The notes under the pieces were generated by a model, which did not search any database, was not told the DNA's origin, and saw only the letters and a list, made by a program, of their open reading frames with translations. Made by a program: the position numbers and the translations under genes. A stretch of 64,000 nt of DNA, taken from contig JAIQFC010000005.1 of NCBI GenBank assembly GCA_020073465.1, positions 62,001 to 126,000 of the forward strand, written 5' to 3'. This document shows, in pieces, positions 16,935 to 25,816 of this stretch (position 1 is its first letter; each line of letters opens with the position of its first letter). This DNA is from Terriglobia bacterium. GTDB lineage: Bacteria > Acidobacteriota > Terriglobia > Terriglobales > Acidobacteriaceae.

Positions 16935-17520
16935 GAAGCGTGCGTTGACGACGCCGGACCTGGTCCTGCTGAGCCTTCTGGCGGAGCGGCCGTTGCACGG
17001 TTACCAGGCGAACCTGGAGTTGGTACGGAGGGAGGTGCAGGACTGGGCCGGGATTTCGCGGCCGCAAGTGTATTACTCGCTGGAGAAGCTCGCGCGCCGG
17101 GAGTTGATTCGGGCCACGGAAAGCGATGAACCGGCGGCCGGCCCCGAGCGCAGTGTCTTTGCGACGACTGCGAAAGGACGGACAGCACTGGCGGACGCCC
17201 TGGAGCGCGCGGACTGGGCCACGCAGCACGAGAGGCCGCCGTTTCTGACCTGGGTCGCCTTATCGTGGCAGGCTCGCCCCGGCGTCTTCGAGCAGCAATT
17301 GCGCCGGCGGCAGAGATTTCTGGAGAAAGAGTTGGCCCGGGAAGAGGAGGTTCTGCGCTCCATTCGGGAGGAGGTCGGCCACCGTTTCCACGAAGCGGTT
17401 TGGATGGTGAGTCTGATGATCGAGCACTTTCGCGCCGAACTGCGCTGGCTGCGCAAACTGTCTCGCGAGGTTCATCGCCGCGCTCCTGCCCGGCATCCGC
17501 AGTATGCAGAAGACAAGTGA
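16921..17520 (+). CDS. PadR-family transcriptional regulator
   Basis: 199 residues from ATG 16921. The winged-helix domain at the N-terminus has the PadR pattern: LLSLLAERPLHGYQANLEL, ISRPQVYYSLEKLARRELI, then TAKGRTALADAL. The C-terminal half is a helical dimerisation region (FLEKELAREEEVLRSIREEV). PadR proteins repress stress or efflux genes and respond to small molecules. It overlaps the preceding Cdd1-like gene, its only obvious partner. Confidence 0.85.
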   Translation: MPAARKRALTTPDLVLLSLLAERPLHGYQANLELVRREVQDWAGISRPQVYYSLEKLARRELIRATESDEPAAGPERSVFATTAKGRTALADALERADWATQHERPPFLTWVALSWQARPGVFEQQLRRRQRFLEKELAREEEVLRSIREEVGHRFHEAVWMVSLMIEHFRAELRWLRKLSREVHRRAPARHPQYAEDK

Positions 17521-17524
17521 CAGC

Positions 17525-17551
17525 CACAGAGGGCACAGAGAACACTGGGGA
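17525..17551. repeat. Phased nonamer repeat, left arm
   Basis: Three abutting 9-bp units with core CACAGAGGG (17525-17533, 17534-17542, 17543-17551). The inverted arm lies at 17615-17641 with a 63-bp spacer. It starts four bases past the PadR stop codon. Confidence 0.75.
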
Positions 17552-17614
17552 ATCCCGGGAACATCGTCGCTCAACCTGGATTACGACCGAAGCCGCCCTT
17601 AAGCCTCTCATTTC

Positions 17615-17641
17615 CTCTGTGCTCCCTGTATCCTCTGTGGT
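17615..17641. repeat. Phased nonamer repeat, right arm
   Basis: Three abutting 9-bp units CTCTGTGCT, CCCTGTATC and CTCTGTGGT, the inverted counterpart of 17525-17551. It ends 33 bp before the recX start. Confidence 0.75.
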
Positions 17642-17674
17642 TTTCACTTCGTTTTCAACTAGAATTAACTCTCC

Positions 17675-18214
17675 ATGTCGTTCCCACGTCCCAAGAAGAG
17701 AACCTACTCTGAGGACGAACTCTACGAGTACGCCGTCGGCGCTCTGGCCCGGCGCATGCGCACCGTGGCCGAACTCAAGCGCCTGATGCGTGCCCGCGTC
17801 GAAGAACCCGAAGCCGAGTACGGGCATACGCTCATCGAGCTGGTGGTCCGGCGGCTAAAGGATCAGGGATACTTGAACGATTCGCAGTACGCGGCATCGT
17901 TTTCTTCGTTGCGGCGGGACAATCAGAAATTCGGACGTATGCGGGTGATTACCGACCTGAAGACCAAAGGCGTCCACGGCGATGTGATCGACAAGGCGGT
18001 CGGCGCGGCCTACGAAGAAGTGGATGAAGAGAAACAGGCTCGCGAATATCTGCGGAAGAAGCGTCTGATGAAGCCTAAAGATCAGAAGCAGGTGGCGCGC
18101 ATCTTCCGCCAGCTGGCTCGCGCCGGCTTTCGCACCAAAACGATCATGGCAATTCTGAAGAAGTGGGATGTGGATGATGAAACCTTGAGCGCGCTGGAGA
18201 GTGAATCCGCATGA
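17675..18214 (+). CDS. recX: Regulatory protein RecX
   Basis: 179 residues built of three-helix repeats: YEYAVGALARRMRTVAELK, LVVRRLKDQGYLNDSQYA and ARIFRQLARAGFRTKTIMAIL. RecX binds RecA filaments and limits recombinase activity in the cytoplasm. The motif GYLND in the second repeat is characteristic. recA is not in the window. The stop codon overlaps the ATG of the next small gene (ATGA), indicating coupling. Confidence 0.85.
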   Translation: MSFPRPKKRTYSEDELYEYAVGALARRMRTVAELKRLMRARVEEPEAEYGHTLIELVVRRLKDQGYLNDSQYAASFSSLRRDNQKFGRMRVITDLKTKGVHGDVIDKAVGAAYEEVDEEKQAREYLRKKRLMKPKDQKQVARIFRQLARAGFRTKTIMAILKKWDVDDETLSALESESA

Positions 18215-18348
18215 AGTCGAACAACTACCGGCCTGCGCTGGTGCCGTATGAAGACTTGCCGGAGTCGGAGAAAGTCTATGACTGCTCGGCGGCAATGGAG
18301 ACGGCAAGAGCAATCCTGACGCTGGGATTTCGCATCCAAGAGAAATAA
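18211..18348 (+). CDS. 45-aa RyR-domain fragment protein
   Basis: The ATG at 18211 overlaps the recX stop (ATGA). The 45 residues include YRPALVPYEDLPESEK and ETARAILTLGFRI, which match the C-terminal half of the ryanodine-receptor repeat (RyR) domain, whose hallmark is a LvPYdeLpe-EK-yDR stretch followed by an alpha helix. The N-terminal half of the domain is missing. It may be a true mini-protein or a remnant. Too short for standard gene finding but supported by coupling and family match. Confidence 0.6.
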   Translation: MKSNNYRPALVPYEDLPESEKVYDCSAAMETARAILTLGFRIQEK

Positions 18349-18438
18349 CGGAGCGTGAGGCGCAGGCATTTGCCTTCAGCCCTCGCGTGCGGCATACTCG
18401 AAAACCGATTCCGGCCAAAAACTTCAAGGAGGAGCAAT

Positions 18439-18888
18439 ATGAAAGCGAAACTGGCGGCAGTGTTCATGGCAGCGTTGCTGGGTGCCGCACCGTTCGTGCG
18501 CGCGCAAGATACGGGCGGGGACAAAGACAAAACAAGCGACACGAACGCCGTAAAAAAGGCGGCCAAGACGACGGCCAAAGACACGGGAAAAGCCGCCGAC
18601 AAGACCGCATCGGCCACGGAGAAGGCGGCCAAGGCAACGGGCCACGCGACCAAGAGCGCCGCGAAGACCACGGCAAAGGACACCGAAAAGGGCGCGAAAG
18701 TCGCGTCCAAAGACACCGAAAAAGGCGCCAAGACTGCAGCGAAGAGTACCGAGAAAGCCGCCGATAAAACCGGTGCAGCGACGGAGAAGGCCGCGAAGAA
18801 GACAGGCAGCGGCATCAAGAAGGGTGTGAAGGGCGTCGGCCACGAGGTCAAAAAAGGAACGGAGAAGACCGCGGACGCAGTGAAGTAG
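18439..18888 (+). CDS. Exported Lys/Thr/Ala-rich repeat protein
   Basis: 149 residues from ATG 18439 with AAGGAGG just upstream. A signal peptide (LAAVFMAALLGAAPFVRAQ) is followed by a low-complexity region of degenerate 11-residue repeats such as KAAKTTAKDTGKAADKT, resembling LEA-like or histone-H1-like proteins. It is highly basic and probably disordered or amphipathic. Export speaks against a chromatin role; envelope stress or desiccation protection is a guess. No partner gene. Confidence 0.75.
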   Translation: MKAKLAAVFMAALLGAAPFVRAQDTGGDKDKTSDTNAVKKAAKTTAKDTGKAADKTASATEKAAKATGHATKSAAKTTAKDTEKGAKVASKDTEKGAKTAAKSTEKAADKTGAATEKAAKKTGSGIKKGVKGVGHEVKKGTEKTADAVK

Positions 18889-18912
18889 CGGCAGGCAGCA
18901 GATCGAATCAAC

Positions 18913-18968
18913 CACAGAGGGCACAAGGAGCGCGGAGGGAGACGCGTTCCTGGTGTCGTCTGTGGTTT
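18913..18968. repeat. Phased nonamer repeat upstream of alaS
   Basis: Three abutting 9-bp units (core CACAGAGGG, 18913-18939) match the array at 17525. A weaker inverted remnant (TGGTGTCGT, CTGTGGTTT) lies at 18951-18968. Confidence 0.65.
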
Positions 18969-19007
18969 TGATTTTTGGCGATGCTAGAATTGATGTTTGC
19001 TCCCAAC

Positions 19008-21866
19008 ATGTTGACCGGCTCTGAAATCCGACGCAGATTTCTGGACTTCTTTGTGCAAAAGGGGCACAGGGAGGTGCATTCCTCGTCACTCGTCCCGCAG
19101 AACGATCCCACGCTGCTGTTCACCAACGCGGGCATGAACCAGTTCAAGGACGTCTTTCTCGGCCTGGAAAAGCGCGACTACCCCCGCGCCACAACTTCGC
19201 AGAAGTGCGTGCGGGCCGGCGGCAAGCATAACGATCTGGAAAACGTCGGGTTCACCAACCGCCATCACACGTTTTTCGAGATGCTGGGGAATTTTTCTTT
19301 CGGTGATTACTTCAAGAAAGATGCGATTGCCTACGCCTGGGAACTGATTACTTCGCCGGAGTGGTACGGCATCTCCAAGGACAGGCTGTACGTGACCATC
19401 TTCGAGGGCTCACCCCTAGATGAGATTCCGCGCGACGACGAAGCCGACAAGTTCTGGCTTGGGGTCGGCGTGCCCAAAGAGCGCATCTTTGCCATGGGGA
19501 TGAAGGATAACTTCTGGCAGATGGGAGACACCGGCCCATGCGGCCCGTGCAGCGAGATTCATTACGACATGGGCGCAATCGCCAGCGACCAAGGCCACGC
19601 CGACTGCAAGTTCGGGTGCGATTGCGGACGGTATGTCGAGATTTGGAATCTGGTGTTCATGCAGTTCGACCGCGATGCCAGCGGGAAGCTGAATCCGCTG
19701 CCCAAGCCTTCGATTGATACGGGGGCGGGGCTCGAGAGGTTGGCTGCAGTAATGGCCAATCTCATGGACCCGACGAAGATCTCGAACTACGACACGGATT
19801 TGTTCACGCCGCTGATCAAGCGGGCCACTGAACTGACTGCCGTGAGCGCTTTTACGAAAGTCTTTCACGGCAAAACCGTCCAACATGGTGCAGCCTCACT
19901 GCGCGTCATTGCTGACCATTCGCGTGCCGCGACATTCCTGATTTCCGACGGGGCCCTCCCCGCCAACGAAGGCCGCGGCTACGTCCTGCGCAAGATCATT
20001 CGCCGCGCCATTACGCATGGGCGGTTGCTCGGACAAACCAAGCCGTTTCTGCATGAAATGGTTTTCGCCGTCCGCGACTTGATGCAGGATGCGTATCCGG
20101 AGTTGAACGAAACAGCTGATCGTGCGTCCAAGGCAATCCTCGCTGAGGAATCGAGATTTGCTCACACTATCGAGCTTGGACTTTCACGTCTGAATGCGGA
20201 CATCAGTGCAACAGCCGAGGAATACATCGCCCAATCCAACAAATTGGAAGAGGGTCTGCAAAGGCTCCGGGAAGAATTGACGAACCTTACGGGAGAGGAC
20301 CGAAGGCATCGGGCTCTGGCGATCTATCAAGAGATCCCAGACCCGGGAAAAAAGGAACTCACATACAGTGGCGATAAGGCTTTCAAGCTGTACGACACTT
20401 TTGGCGTCCCTAAGGATTTCATACAAGATGTCTGTCGCGATTTGGGAGTAGTGTTCGATCAGGAAGGTTTTGACCGTGCTATGGCAGAGCAGCGCGAGCG
20501 CGCTCGCGCATCTTGGAAAGGTGCGGCCAAGCAGACCGCCAATCCCGCATATCAGCAGCTTCCGAAGTCGGACTTCGAGGGCTACCGCCAAACTCGCTCC
20601 GACAACTGCGAGGTGCTGGCCATCATCCACAATGGCCAGGGGACACAACGACTCGAAGCCGGCTATGAAGGCGAGGTCATCCTTGACCATACGCCGTTTT
20701 ACTCTGAATCCGGCGGGCAGATGGGCGACCGTGGGCGGCTTTACTCCGACGATCACAACACCGTCGTCGCCGAGGTGAAGGGATGCTACTACCCGATTCA
20801 GGGCGTGCGGGCGCATCAGGTCATCGCGAAGCAGGCGATTCGGGTGGGCGACAAGGTGGATGCGGTGGTGAACACCGACGTCCGCCAGTCCACCATGCGC
20901 AATCACACGGCGACGCATCTGCTTCACGCAGGCCTGAGAGAAGTTCTGGGAAAGCATGTGAAGCAGGCGGGATCGCTGGTGGCGCCGAATCATTTGCGTT
21001 TTGACTTCTCGCATTTCACTGCGGTCGCAGACGAAGAGTTGCAGGACATCGAAGACATCATCAACAAGGAAGTGCTGCGCAATCAGAAAGTCGAGACCAT
21101 CGCCGACGTGCCCATCGACGTGGCCATCAACGAGTATCACGCCATGGCGCTGTTTGGCGAGAAGTATGGCGACAAGGTGCGGGTGATCAGGATCGGCGAC
21201 TTCTCAACCGAACTGTGCGGCGGCACGCACACGGCAGCCACCGGGGAAATCGGGCTGATCAAGATTCTGAAAGAAGGCAGCGTCTCGTCGGGTGTGCGGC
21301 GGGTGGAGGCGGTCACGGGCGAAGGGTCGCTCCAGCACTTCCGCAAGGACCATGAACTCGAGGGCTTCGTCGCCAGTATTGCGGCGCACTCGGACGTCGC
21401 GTCTCCGGCCGAGGTGTTGAGGGCCGAGTTGGATAAGAAAGACGCGGAGATCAAACGGCTGGCGCGCGAACTGGACCAGGCGCGGATGAAATCGGCGTCA
21501 TCGAGCACGGCGAATATTGGTGACAAAATCAAGGATGTGAAAGGCGTGAAGGTTCTCGCCCATCGCGTCGACAATCTCGAGCGTCCGCAGATGCGTACGC
21601 TGGTCGATCAGCTTCGCGACAAGCTCGGCTCTGGAGTCGTGGTGCTCGGGTCGGCGTCGAACGGGAATGTGTCGCTGATTGTCGGCGTCACCAGGGACTT
21701 GACGTCGCGCGTGCAGGCGGGCAAGGTCATAGGGCTCGTGGCGCAGAAGGTGGGCGGCAAGGGCGGCGGGCGTCCCGACCTGGCCGAAGCGGGCGGCAAA
21801 GATCCCGCCGCGCTGGATACTGCGCTGGACGAGGCTTATGCCATAGTCGACTCGCTGTTGGGATAA
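19008..21866 (+). CDS. alaS: Alanyl-tRNA synthetase
   Basis: 952 residues from ATG 19008, chosen since [15 protein letters not shown] aligns with the family start; upstream in-frame starts exist. Class II motifs: motif 2 region around [24 protein letters not shown] and motif 3 [11 protein letters not shown]. The editing domain has [16 protein letters not shown] with a later CGGTH zinc motif, and a DHHA1-like C-terminal domain ends the protein. It charges tRNA-Ala. Between the aminoacylation and editing parts (20200-20370) is an insertion of about 45 residues compared with the E. coli enzyme, with lower GC than its surroundings. No ribosome site is obvious. Confidence 0.95.
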   Translation: MLTGSEIRRRFLDFFVQKGHREVHSSSLVPQNDPTLLFTNAGMNQFKDVFLGLEKRDYPRATTSQKCVRAGGKHNDLENVGFTNRHHTFFEMLGNFSFGDYFKKDAIAYAWELITSPEWYGISKDRLYVTIFEGSPLDEIPRDDEADKFWLGVGVPKERIFAMGMKDNFWQMGDTGPCGPCSEIHYDMGAIASDQGHADCKFGCDCGRYVEIWNLVFMQFDRDASGKLNPLPKPSIDTGAGLERLAAVMANLMDPTKISNYDTDLFTPLIKRATELTAVSAFTKVFHGKTVQHGAASLRVIADHSRAATFLISDGALPANEGRGYVLRKIIRRAITHGRLLGQTKPFLHEMVFAVRDLMQDAYPELNETADRASKAILAEESRFAHTIELGLSRLNADISATAEEYIAQSNKLEEGLQRLREELTNLTGEDRRHRALAIYQEIPDPGKKELTYSGDKAFKLYDTFGVPKDFIQDVCRDLGVVFDQEGFDRAMAEQRERARASWKGAAKQTANPAYQQLPKSDFEGYRQTRSDNCEVLAIIHNGQGTQRLEAGYEGEVILDHTPFYSESGGQMGDRGRLYSDDHNTVVAEVKGCYYPIQGVRAHQVIAKQAIRVGDKVDAVVNTDVRQSTMRNHTATHLLHAGLREVLGKHVKQAGSLVAPNHLRFDFSHFTAVADEELQDIEDIINKEVLRNQKVETIADVPIDVAINEYHAMALFGEKYGDKVRVIRIGDFSTELCGGTHTAATGEIGLIKILKEGSVSSGVRRVEAVTGEGSLQHFRKDHELEGFVASIAAHSDVASPAEVLRAELDKKDAEIKRLARELDQARMKSASSSTANIGDKIKDVKGVKVLAHRVDNLERPQMRTLVDQLRDKLGSGVVVLGSASNGNVSLIVGVTRDLTSRVQAGKVIGLVAQKVGGKGGGRPDLAEAGGKDPAALDTALDEAYAIVDSLLG

Positions 21867-21874
21867 GGGCCACC

Positions 21875-22249
21875 GTGGCGGCAACTATGGAAGATCGCAT
21901 CCGCTACATCGAACACGCGGGCAAGCAGATTCTGCTGGTGGATGTTTCCCATTGCACAGCGGCCGAAGTCGCGAAGATCTCCACTCTGGTTCCCTCTTAC
22001 GTGGTGAGCGAACCGCCCGGCTCTGTGCTCCTGCTGGCGGATTTCACGGACGCTGAATTCGACCGGGCAGCCGTCGACAGCCTGAAGAAGAGTACCGTGT
22101 TTGATCGACCACATCTGAAGAAATCGGCGTGGGTGGGAACAGAAAACCTGCCTCACATCTTCTTCGAACACATCAAGAACTTCTCGCGGCGCGAGTTGCC
22201 GACGTTCCCCACCCGGGCAGAAGCCATGGAATGGCTGGTCAAAGACTAG
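21875..22249 (+). CDS. STAS/SpoIIAA-like domain protein
   Basis: 124 residues from GTG 21875, or 120 from ATG 21887. It begins eight bases past the alaS stop and so is likely co-transcribed. The pattern IEHAGKQILLVDVSHCTAAEVAKI, then PGSVLLLADFTDAEFD, and a C-terminal helix FPTRAEAMEWLV is that of the small SpoIIAA-like/STAS proteins. Its role is not known; no kinase or sigma factor partner is nearby. Confidence 0.65.
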   Translation: MAATMEDRIRYIEHAGKQILLVDVSHCTAAEVAKISTLVPSYVVSEPPGSVLLLADFTDAEFDRAAVDSLKKSTVFDRPHLKKSAWVGTENLPHIFFEHIKNFSRRELPTFPTRAEAMEWLVKD

Positions 22250-22263
22250 CGGCTCTTGCCCGG

Positions 22264-23379
22264 CTAACTCCTCCACCGCAGATTGACCGGACCCGACATC
22301 GGGTGCTTCATCGCGTTTCCCGTCCGCTTCGACTCGAGGTGTGCTGCCTTCAACTGGAAGTACCACTTTGCCGGGCGGTCGGCGTCGTCGATCAGCATCA
22401 GGTGCGGGTTGTACTTCAGGCCTTCAGCCTGGATCTCCATGGTGCGGCGGTCTTGTTCGACGAATTTCGAGAATACGAACTTCAGCATTTCCGGGCCAAA
22501 GGGCAACCAGCGGAACAGGTTCCACGCAGCGACTACGTCGATGCGGCAATGATTGCGCGTGATCGGTGTCACCGTGGTCAGGCTGGAGAACCAGTATTTG
22601 CCGGCACGGATCACTTCGGTGCGTATATTCGGTAAAACGAAATCGATGGTGGTGGTAATCGAGTCGGCGTCGGCATAAAGGCGAAGCAGTTTGTAGGGCG
22701 CGGAGTTCGAACTGGGCGTGTGTGCGCTCATGCGAAAACCATTGGGGATGGGCTCGAAGTTCTTCCGCTTCTCGTGAATGCTGTGGCGAGTGCGCCACCA
22801 CCACGCCTGGTGGACAAAGGGGCCGTGGGCTGGGTCCATGAGGCCGATGATTCCGTGGTCGACGCTCACCGGCATTTCCGCGGTGAGATAGGCGAGTTTG
22901 TATTTCTCGCTGAACTTTTCGATTTGGGGTGCAGGGTCGGGAGCTTCAGCAGGCTTGGTGAATCCTGCGCCTTGCGGACTCAGGTGGGGAATATAGACCC
23001 AGATGAATCCGTCCTGCTCTTCGCAGGAATAGCTGCCGGCGTAGATGCGATCTACTCGCAGCGTCTGATCGGAAGTGAGCGAGGGGATCAGTTGGCATTG
23101 TCCGTTGTGCACGTCGAACTGCCAGCCGTGATAGGGACACTCCAGATTCTCTCCGTCGAACTTTCCCGAGTTCAGCGGCATGCCACGATGAGGACAGCTG
23201 TCACGTAGTGCGATGGGATGTCCCTGCCGGTCTCGGCCTATTACCAGTGGGACCTCCAGCAGCGTTGTTTTGTACAGGTGGTGGCGGTGCACGCGATCGG
23301 CGGGCAGGGCGCGATACCAGAAGCCCGTGAGCATGAGGGAATCGGGGGTTTGGCGCTGCGGGGATTCGAGTTCGGGCAT
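22264..23379 (-). CDS. Rieske non-haem iron oxygenase
   Basis: 371 residues. The N-terminal Rieske domain has CPHRG (55-65 region) and CPYHGW ligands for a [2Fe-2S] cluster. The catalytic domain shows the mononuclear iron motif in DPAHGPFVHQAWWW. Similarity in layout is to the pheophorbide a oxygenase/VanA group of aromatic ring or side-chain oxygenases; the substrate cannot be told. No reductase gene is adjacent. The start ATG 23379 lies just downstream of a phased heptamer array that occupies the usual promoter/leader position. Confidence 0.85.
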   Translation of the reverse strand: MPELESPQRQTPDSLMLTGFWYRALPADRVHRHHLYKTTLLEVPLVIGRDRQGHPIALRDSCPHRGMPLNSGKFDGENLECPYHGWQFDVHNGQCQLIPSLTSDQTLRVDRIYAGSYSCEEQDGFIWVYIPHLSPQGAGFTKPAEAPDPAPQIEKFSEKYKLAYLTAEMPVSVDHGIIGLMDPAHGPFVHQAWWWRTRHSIHEKRKNFEPIPNGFRMSAHTPSSNSAPYKLLRLYADADSITTTIDFVLPNIRTEVIRAGKYWFSSLTTVTPITRNHCRIDVVAAWNLFRWLPFGPEMLKFVFSKFVEQDRRTMEIQAEGLKYNPHLMLIDDADRPAKWYFQLKAAHLESKRTGNAMKHPMSGPVNLRWRS

Positions 23380-23390
23380 GGGCGTGAGAA

Positions 23391-23425
23391 TTGTCGATTG
23401 TTGATTTTTGATTGTTGATTGAAGT
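23391..23425. repeat. Phased heptamer repeat upstream of the Rieske gene
   Basis: Five abutting 7-bp units with core TTGTTGA (TTGTCGA, TTGTTGA, TTTTTGA, TTGTTGA, TTGAAGT). It is AT-rich in a GC-rich genome and lies 12 bp upstream of the ATG of the Rieske gene. A similar unit in inverse orientation occurs at 29930-29964. Confidence 0.8.
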
Positions 23426-23462
23426 CCTATGCTAGCATCCGCAGGACTTGGGCAGGGCGGCT

Positions 23463-23532
23463 ACCGCAGGGGCTAAAGCCCTTCGGTCGGCGGTGGGCCG
23501 GTTACCGCAGCGCTGGAAGCGCTGCGCCACCC
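23463..23532. repeat. Double-hairpin intergenic repeat
   Basis: GGGCT/AGCCC (23470-23481) and GCAGCGCT/AGCGCTGC (23507-23525) hairpins, each preceded by TACCGCAG. This resembles the double hairpin found inside moaA at 35907-35984 in layout, not in exact sequence. Confidence 0.6.
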
Positions 23533-23587
23533 AAAAACCACGGTAAGAGCTGTCTAACAGCAATAGTCTCGGGAGCCAACAAGCCCT

Positions 23588-24832
23588 TTGGAATTTCTTG
23601 GCCACTTTCGCAGGCTCACTCCGGTGCAGCGGAACACGTTCATCGCGTGCTTCCTGGGCTGGTCGCTGGATGCCTTTGACTTTTTCATCCTGATCTTCTG
23701 CGTCAACGCTCTCGCGGCTCAATATCAGGCCAAGGTTTCGGAAATCACGGAGGCGATTTTCTGGACGCTGGCGATGCGCCCAGTGGGCGCATTTCTGTTT
23801 GGACTGATGGCCGACCGTTTCGGCCGCCGGCCAACGCTGATGGTCGACATCATCGCGTATTCGGTGTTCGAACTGGCCTCCGCGTTCGCCCCGTCGCTGA
23901 AGGTCTTTCTCATCGTGCGGGCTCTGTTCGGAATCGCGATGGGAGGCGAGTGGGGCGTGGGTGCCGCGTTGGCATTCGAGACCCTGCCGGCCAAGGGACG
24001 TGGATTCTTTTCCGGCCTCCTGCAGGAAGGTTACGTCGTCGGGTATCTGATCGCTGCGTTGGTTTACGGCGCTCTTATTCCAATCGTCGGATGGCGTGGG
24101 ATGTTCGTGATTGGAGCGCTGCCTGCGTTCTTGGTCATTTATATTCGCAGCAAGGTGGATGAATCACCGGCCTGGCTGCAAGGACGTGTGTCGAGAGAAG
24201 CGGAGAATCATCTGGGCAAGGACATTGTTACCCATTTGAGCAGCTTTCTCTTTCTTGTGGCGCTGATGTTCGCGTTCACTTCGTTCAGTCATGGGACGCA
24301 AGATCTTTATCCCACGTTCCTGCAGAAGAATTTGCAGTTCTCGCCGCACACGGTGGGCTTGATCGCCATCATCTACAACATCGGGGCACTGCTTGGGGGA
24401 ATTGTCTTTGGATCATGGTCGGAGCGAATCGGCCGGCGGCGCGCCATTGTCTTCGCCGCGCTGCTTTCGATTCCAGCCATTCCCTTGTGGGCTTACTCCC
24501 ACTCCGTGCCGCTGCTTGCGCTCGGCGGATTCCTCATGCAGTTCATGGTGCAAGGGGCCTGGGGAGTGATTCCCGCGCACCTGAACGAACTCTCGCCTCC
24601 TTCTGTGCGGGGGACATTTCCCGGCCTTGCCTACCAGTTGGGCAACCTGCTCTCGTCGCGAAACGCCGTCCTGCAGGCGAAATTTGCCGAGCGGCGTTAT
24701 GGCGGCAGTTATCCGCCCGTGCTGGGGTGGACCGTGTTGATCATCGCGACCCTGGTAGCTCTGCTTACATTGAGTGGGCCTGAGCGCAGAGGAGCGGACC
24801 TGTCGGATATGAACTCGAATTCATCGCCGTGA
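23588..24832 (+). CDS. MFS transporter, sialate/lactate-permease type
   Basis: 414 residues from TTG 23588, with twelve predicted membrane segments. The loop 2-3 motif GLMADRFGRRPTLMVD and a second copy SWSERIGRRRAIVF are the MFS signatures. The N-terminus FLGWSLDAFDFFILIFCV is typical of the SHS/NanT-JEN1 group that imports monocarboxylates or sialic acid with protons. The start codon is weak and unsupported by a ribosome site. Monocistronic; substrate unknown. Confidence 0.85.
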   Translation: MEFLGHFRRLTPVQRNTFIACFLGWSLDAFDFFILIFCVNALAAQYQAKVSEITEAIFWTLAMRPVGAFLFGLMADRFGRRPTLMVDIIAYSVFELASAFAPSLKVFLIVRALFGIAMGGEWGVGAALAFETLPAKGRGFFSGLLQEGYVVGYLIAALVYGALIPIVGWRGMFVIGALPAFLVIYIRSKVDESPAWLQGRVSREAENHLGKDIVTHLSSFLFLVALMFAFTSFSHGTQDLYPTFLQKNLQFSPHTVGLIAIIYNIGALLGGIVFGSWSERIGRRRAIVFAALLSIPAIPLWAYSHSVPLLALGGFLMQFMVQGAWGVIPAHLNELSPPSVRGTFPGLAYQLGNLLSSRNAVLQAKFAERRYGGSYPPVLGWTVLIIATLVALLTLSGPERRGADLSDMNSNSSP

Positions 24833-24866
24833 GGCCAGTGGACACTAAACAAACGATATTCTAAGG

Positions 24867-24886
24867 GTGTGCAAGATTCAGCACAC
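24867..24886. promoter_or_regulatory. Inverted repeat upstream of hfq-like gene
   Basis: GTGTGC (24867-24872) pairs with GCACAC (24881-24886) across eight bases, in the 200-bp gap before the Hfq-like gene. It could be an operator or an RNA hairpin. No -10/-35 pair was assigned. Confidence 0.3.
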
Positions 24887-25029
24887 TCCAGGTTCGTAAG
24901 TGCACGAGGTCATTGTCACGGGAAGCTTCCTGTGGTACGGTAAGTTAAATTTCACGCCTTCGTAAATACTTCCCTGGGTCCTCGGATGTTGTGGTTTGCG
25001 CGAATGCGTGTCCATGAGGTAGCGCCACT

Positions 25030-25482
25030 ATGAAAGAAACCATGGATTCCATTACAGCGAGCGAGTCGACCGAAAAAGAGAATTTCGCCAATCGTAAGCT
25101 GATACGACCGACCTTGCCGCGGGTCGAGAATCATGGCAATCACAACTCCGTTGCAGCGTCTTCCGGCGAGCGGCGGGAACGAGTCGAACGCCATGAGCGG
25201 CACGACCGCGGGGAGCGTAATGATCGTGGAGACCGGGGCATGGGAGGCAAGAGGCCGGCTCCCCCGGAACAAACCAACGCGGAAAACTTTTATTACCAGA
25301 AGCAGATGCAGTCGCGGACACCGATGGTGATCATGCTGCGCGATGGTGAGGAAGTGCACGGCATCATCGAGTGGTACGACAAGCAGTGCATCAAAGTGAA
25401 CCGCGAAAACGGCGAACCCAACCTGATGATCTACAAGCCCGCCATCAAGTACATGTACAAGGAAGGCGAAGGCGAGCGGTAG
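25030..25482 (+). CDS. Hfq-like Sm protein with long N-terminal tail
   Basis: 150 residues. The last 65 form an Sm-like domain: [19 protein letters not shown] (alpha helix and strand 1), [19 protein letters not shown] (Sm1 pattern) and [16 protein letters not shown], which corresponds to the YKHAI Sm2 motif of Hfq. The first about 80 residues are Arg/Glu/His/Gly-rich and surely disordered, with [20 protein letters not shown]. Known Hfq proteins carry a C-terminal, not N-terminal, tail. It probably binds sRNA/mRNA as a hexamer. miaA, the common neighbour of hfq, is absent. Confidence 0.75.
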   Translation: MKETMDSITASESTEKENFANRKLIRPTLPRVENHGNHNSVAASSGERRERVERHERHDRGERNDRGDRGMGGKRPAPPEQTNAENFYYQKQMQSRTPMVIMLRDGEEVHGIIEWYDKQCIKVNRENGEPNLMIYKPAIKYMYKEGEGER

Positions 25483-25816
25483 ACCCCCTGTGGGCGGGTG
25501 CGGCCTGGCTGGCAGCCATTTCTGAAAGCCAGTCTCGGAAGAATGCGAGTTACAGTGTCCTCCTCCCGAAGCAACCAAGAGTGGACCGCTGAAGATGCTG
25601 CCCTTCGCCGCCATCGGCGAAGAGCAGTACTCGACCTACATGCGTGTTGCGCCGGCTTGAAATTCGCGACCCTCGGCACGCTCAGCAATTGACCGTCAGA
25701 TTTGTAACGTGAACCTGAGCCGGTACCAGCCGTGGCACTTCCGGGAAATACTGCCTTCAATTATTAACAGCACAGTCCCCAAGCCCATTATCCCCTGCAG
25801 AAATAGAAGGTGTTGC
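25483..25816. other. Intergenic region with one hairpin
   Basis: No supported gene. A perfect 8-bp hairpin CTTCGCCG/CGGCGAAG with a 4-base loop lies at 25603-25622, without a T-run. AT-rich sequence near 25755-25775 may hold the promoter of the following lipoprotein gene. Confidence 0.5.
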
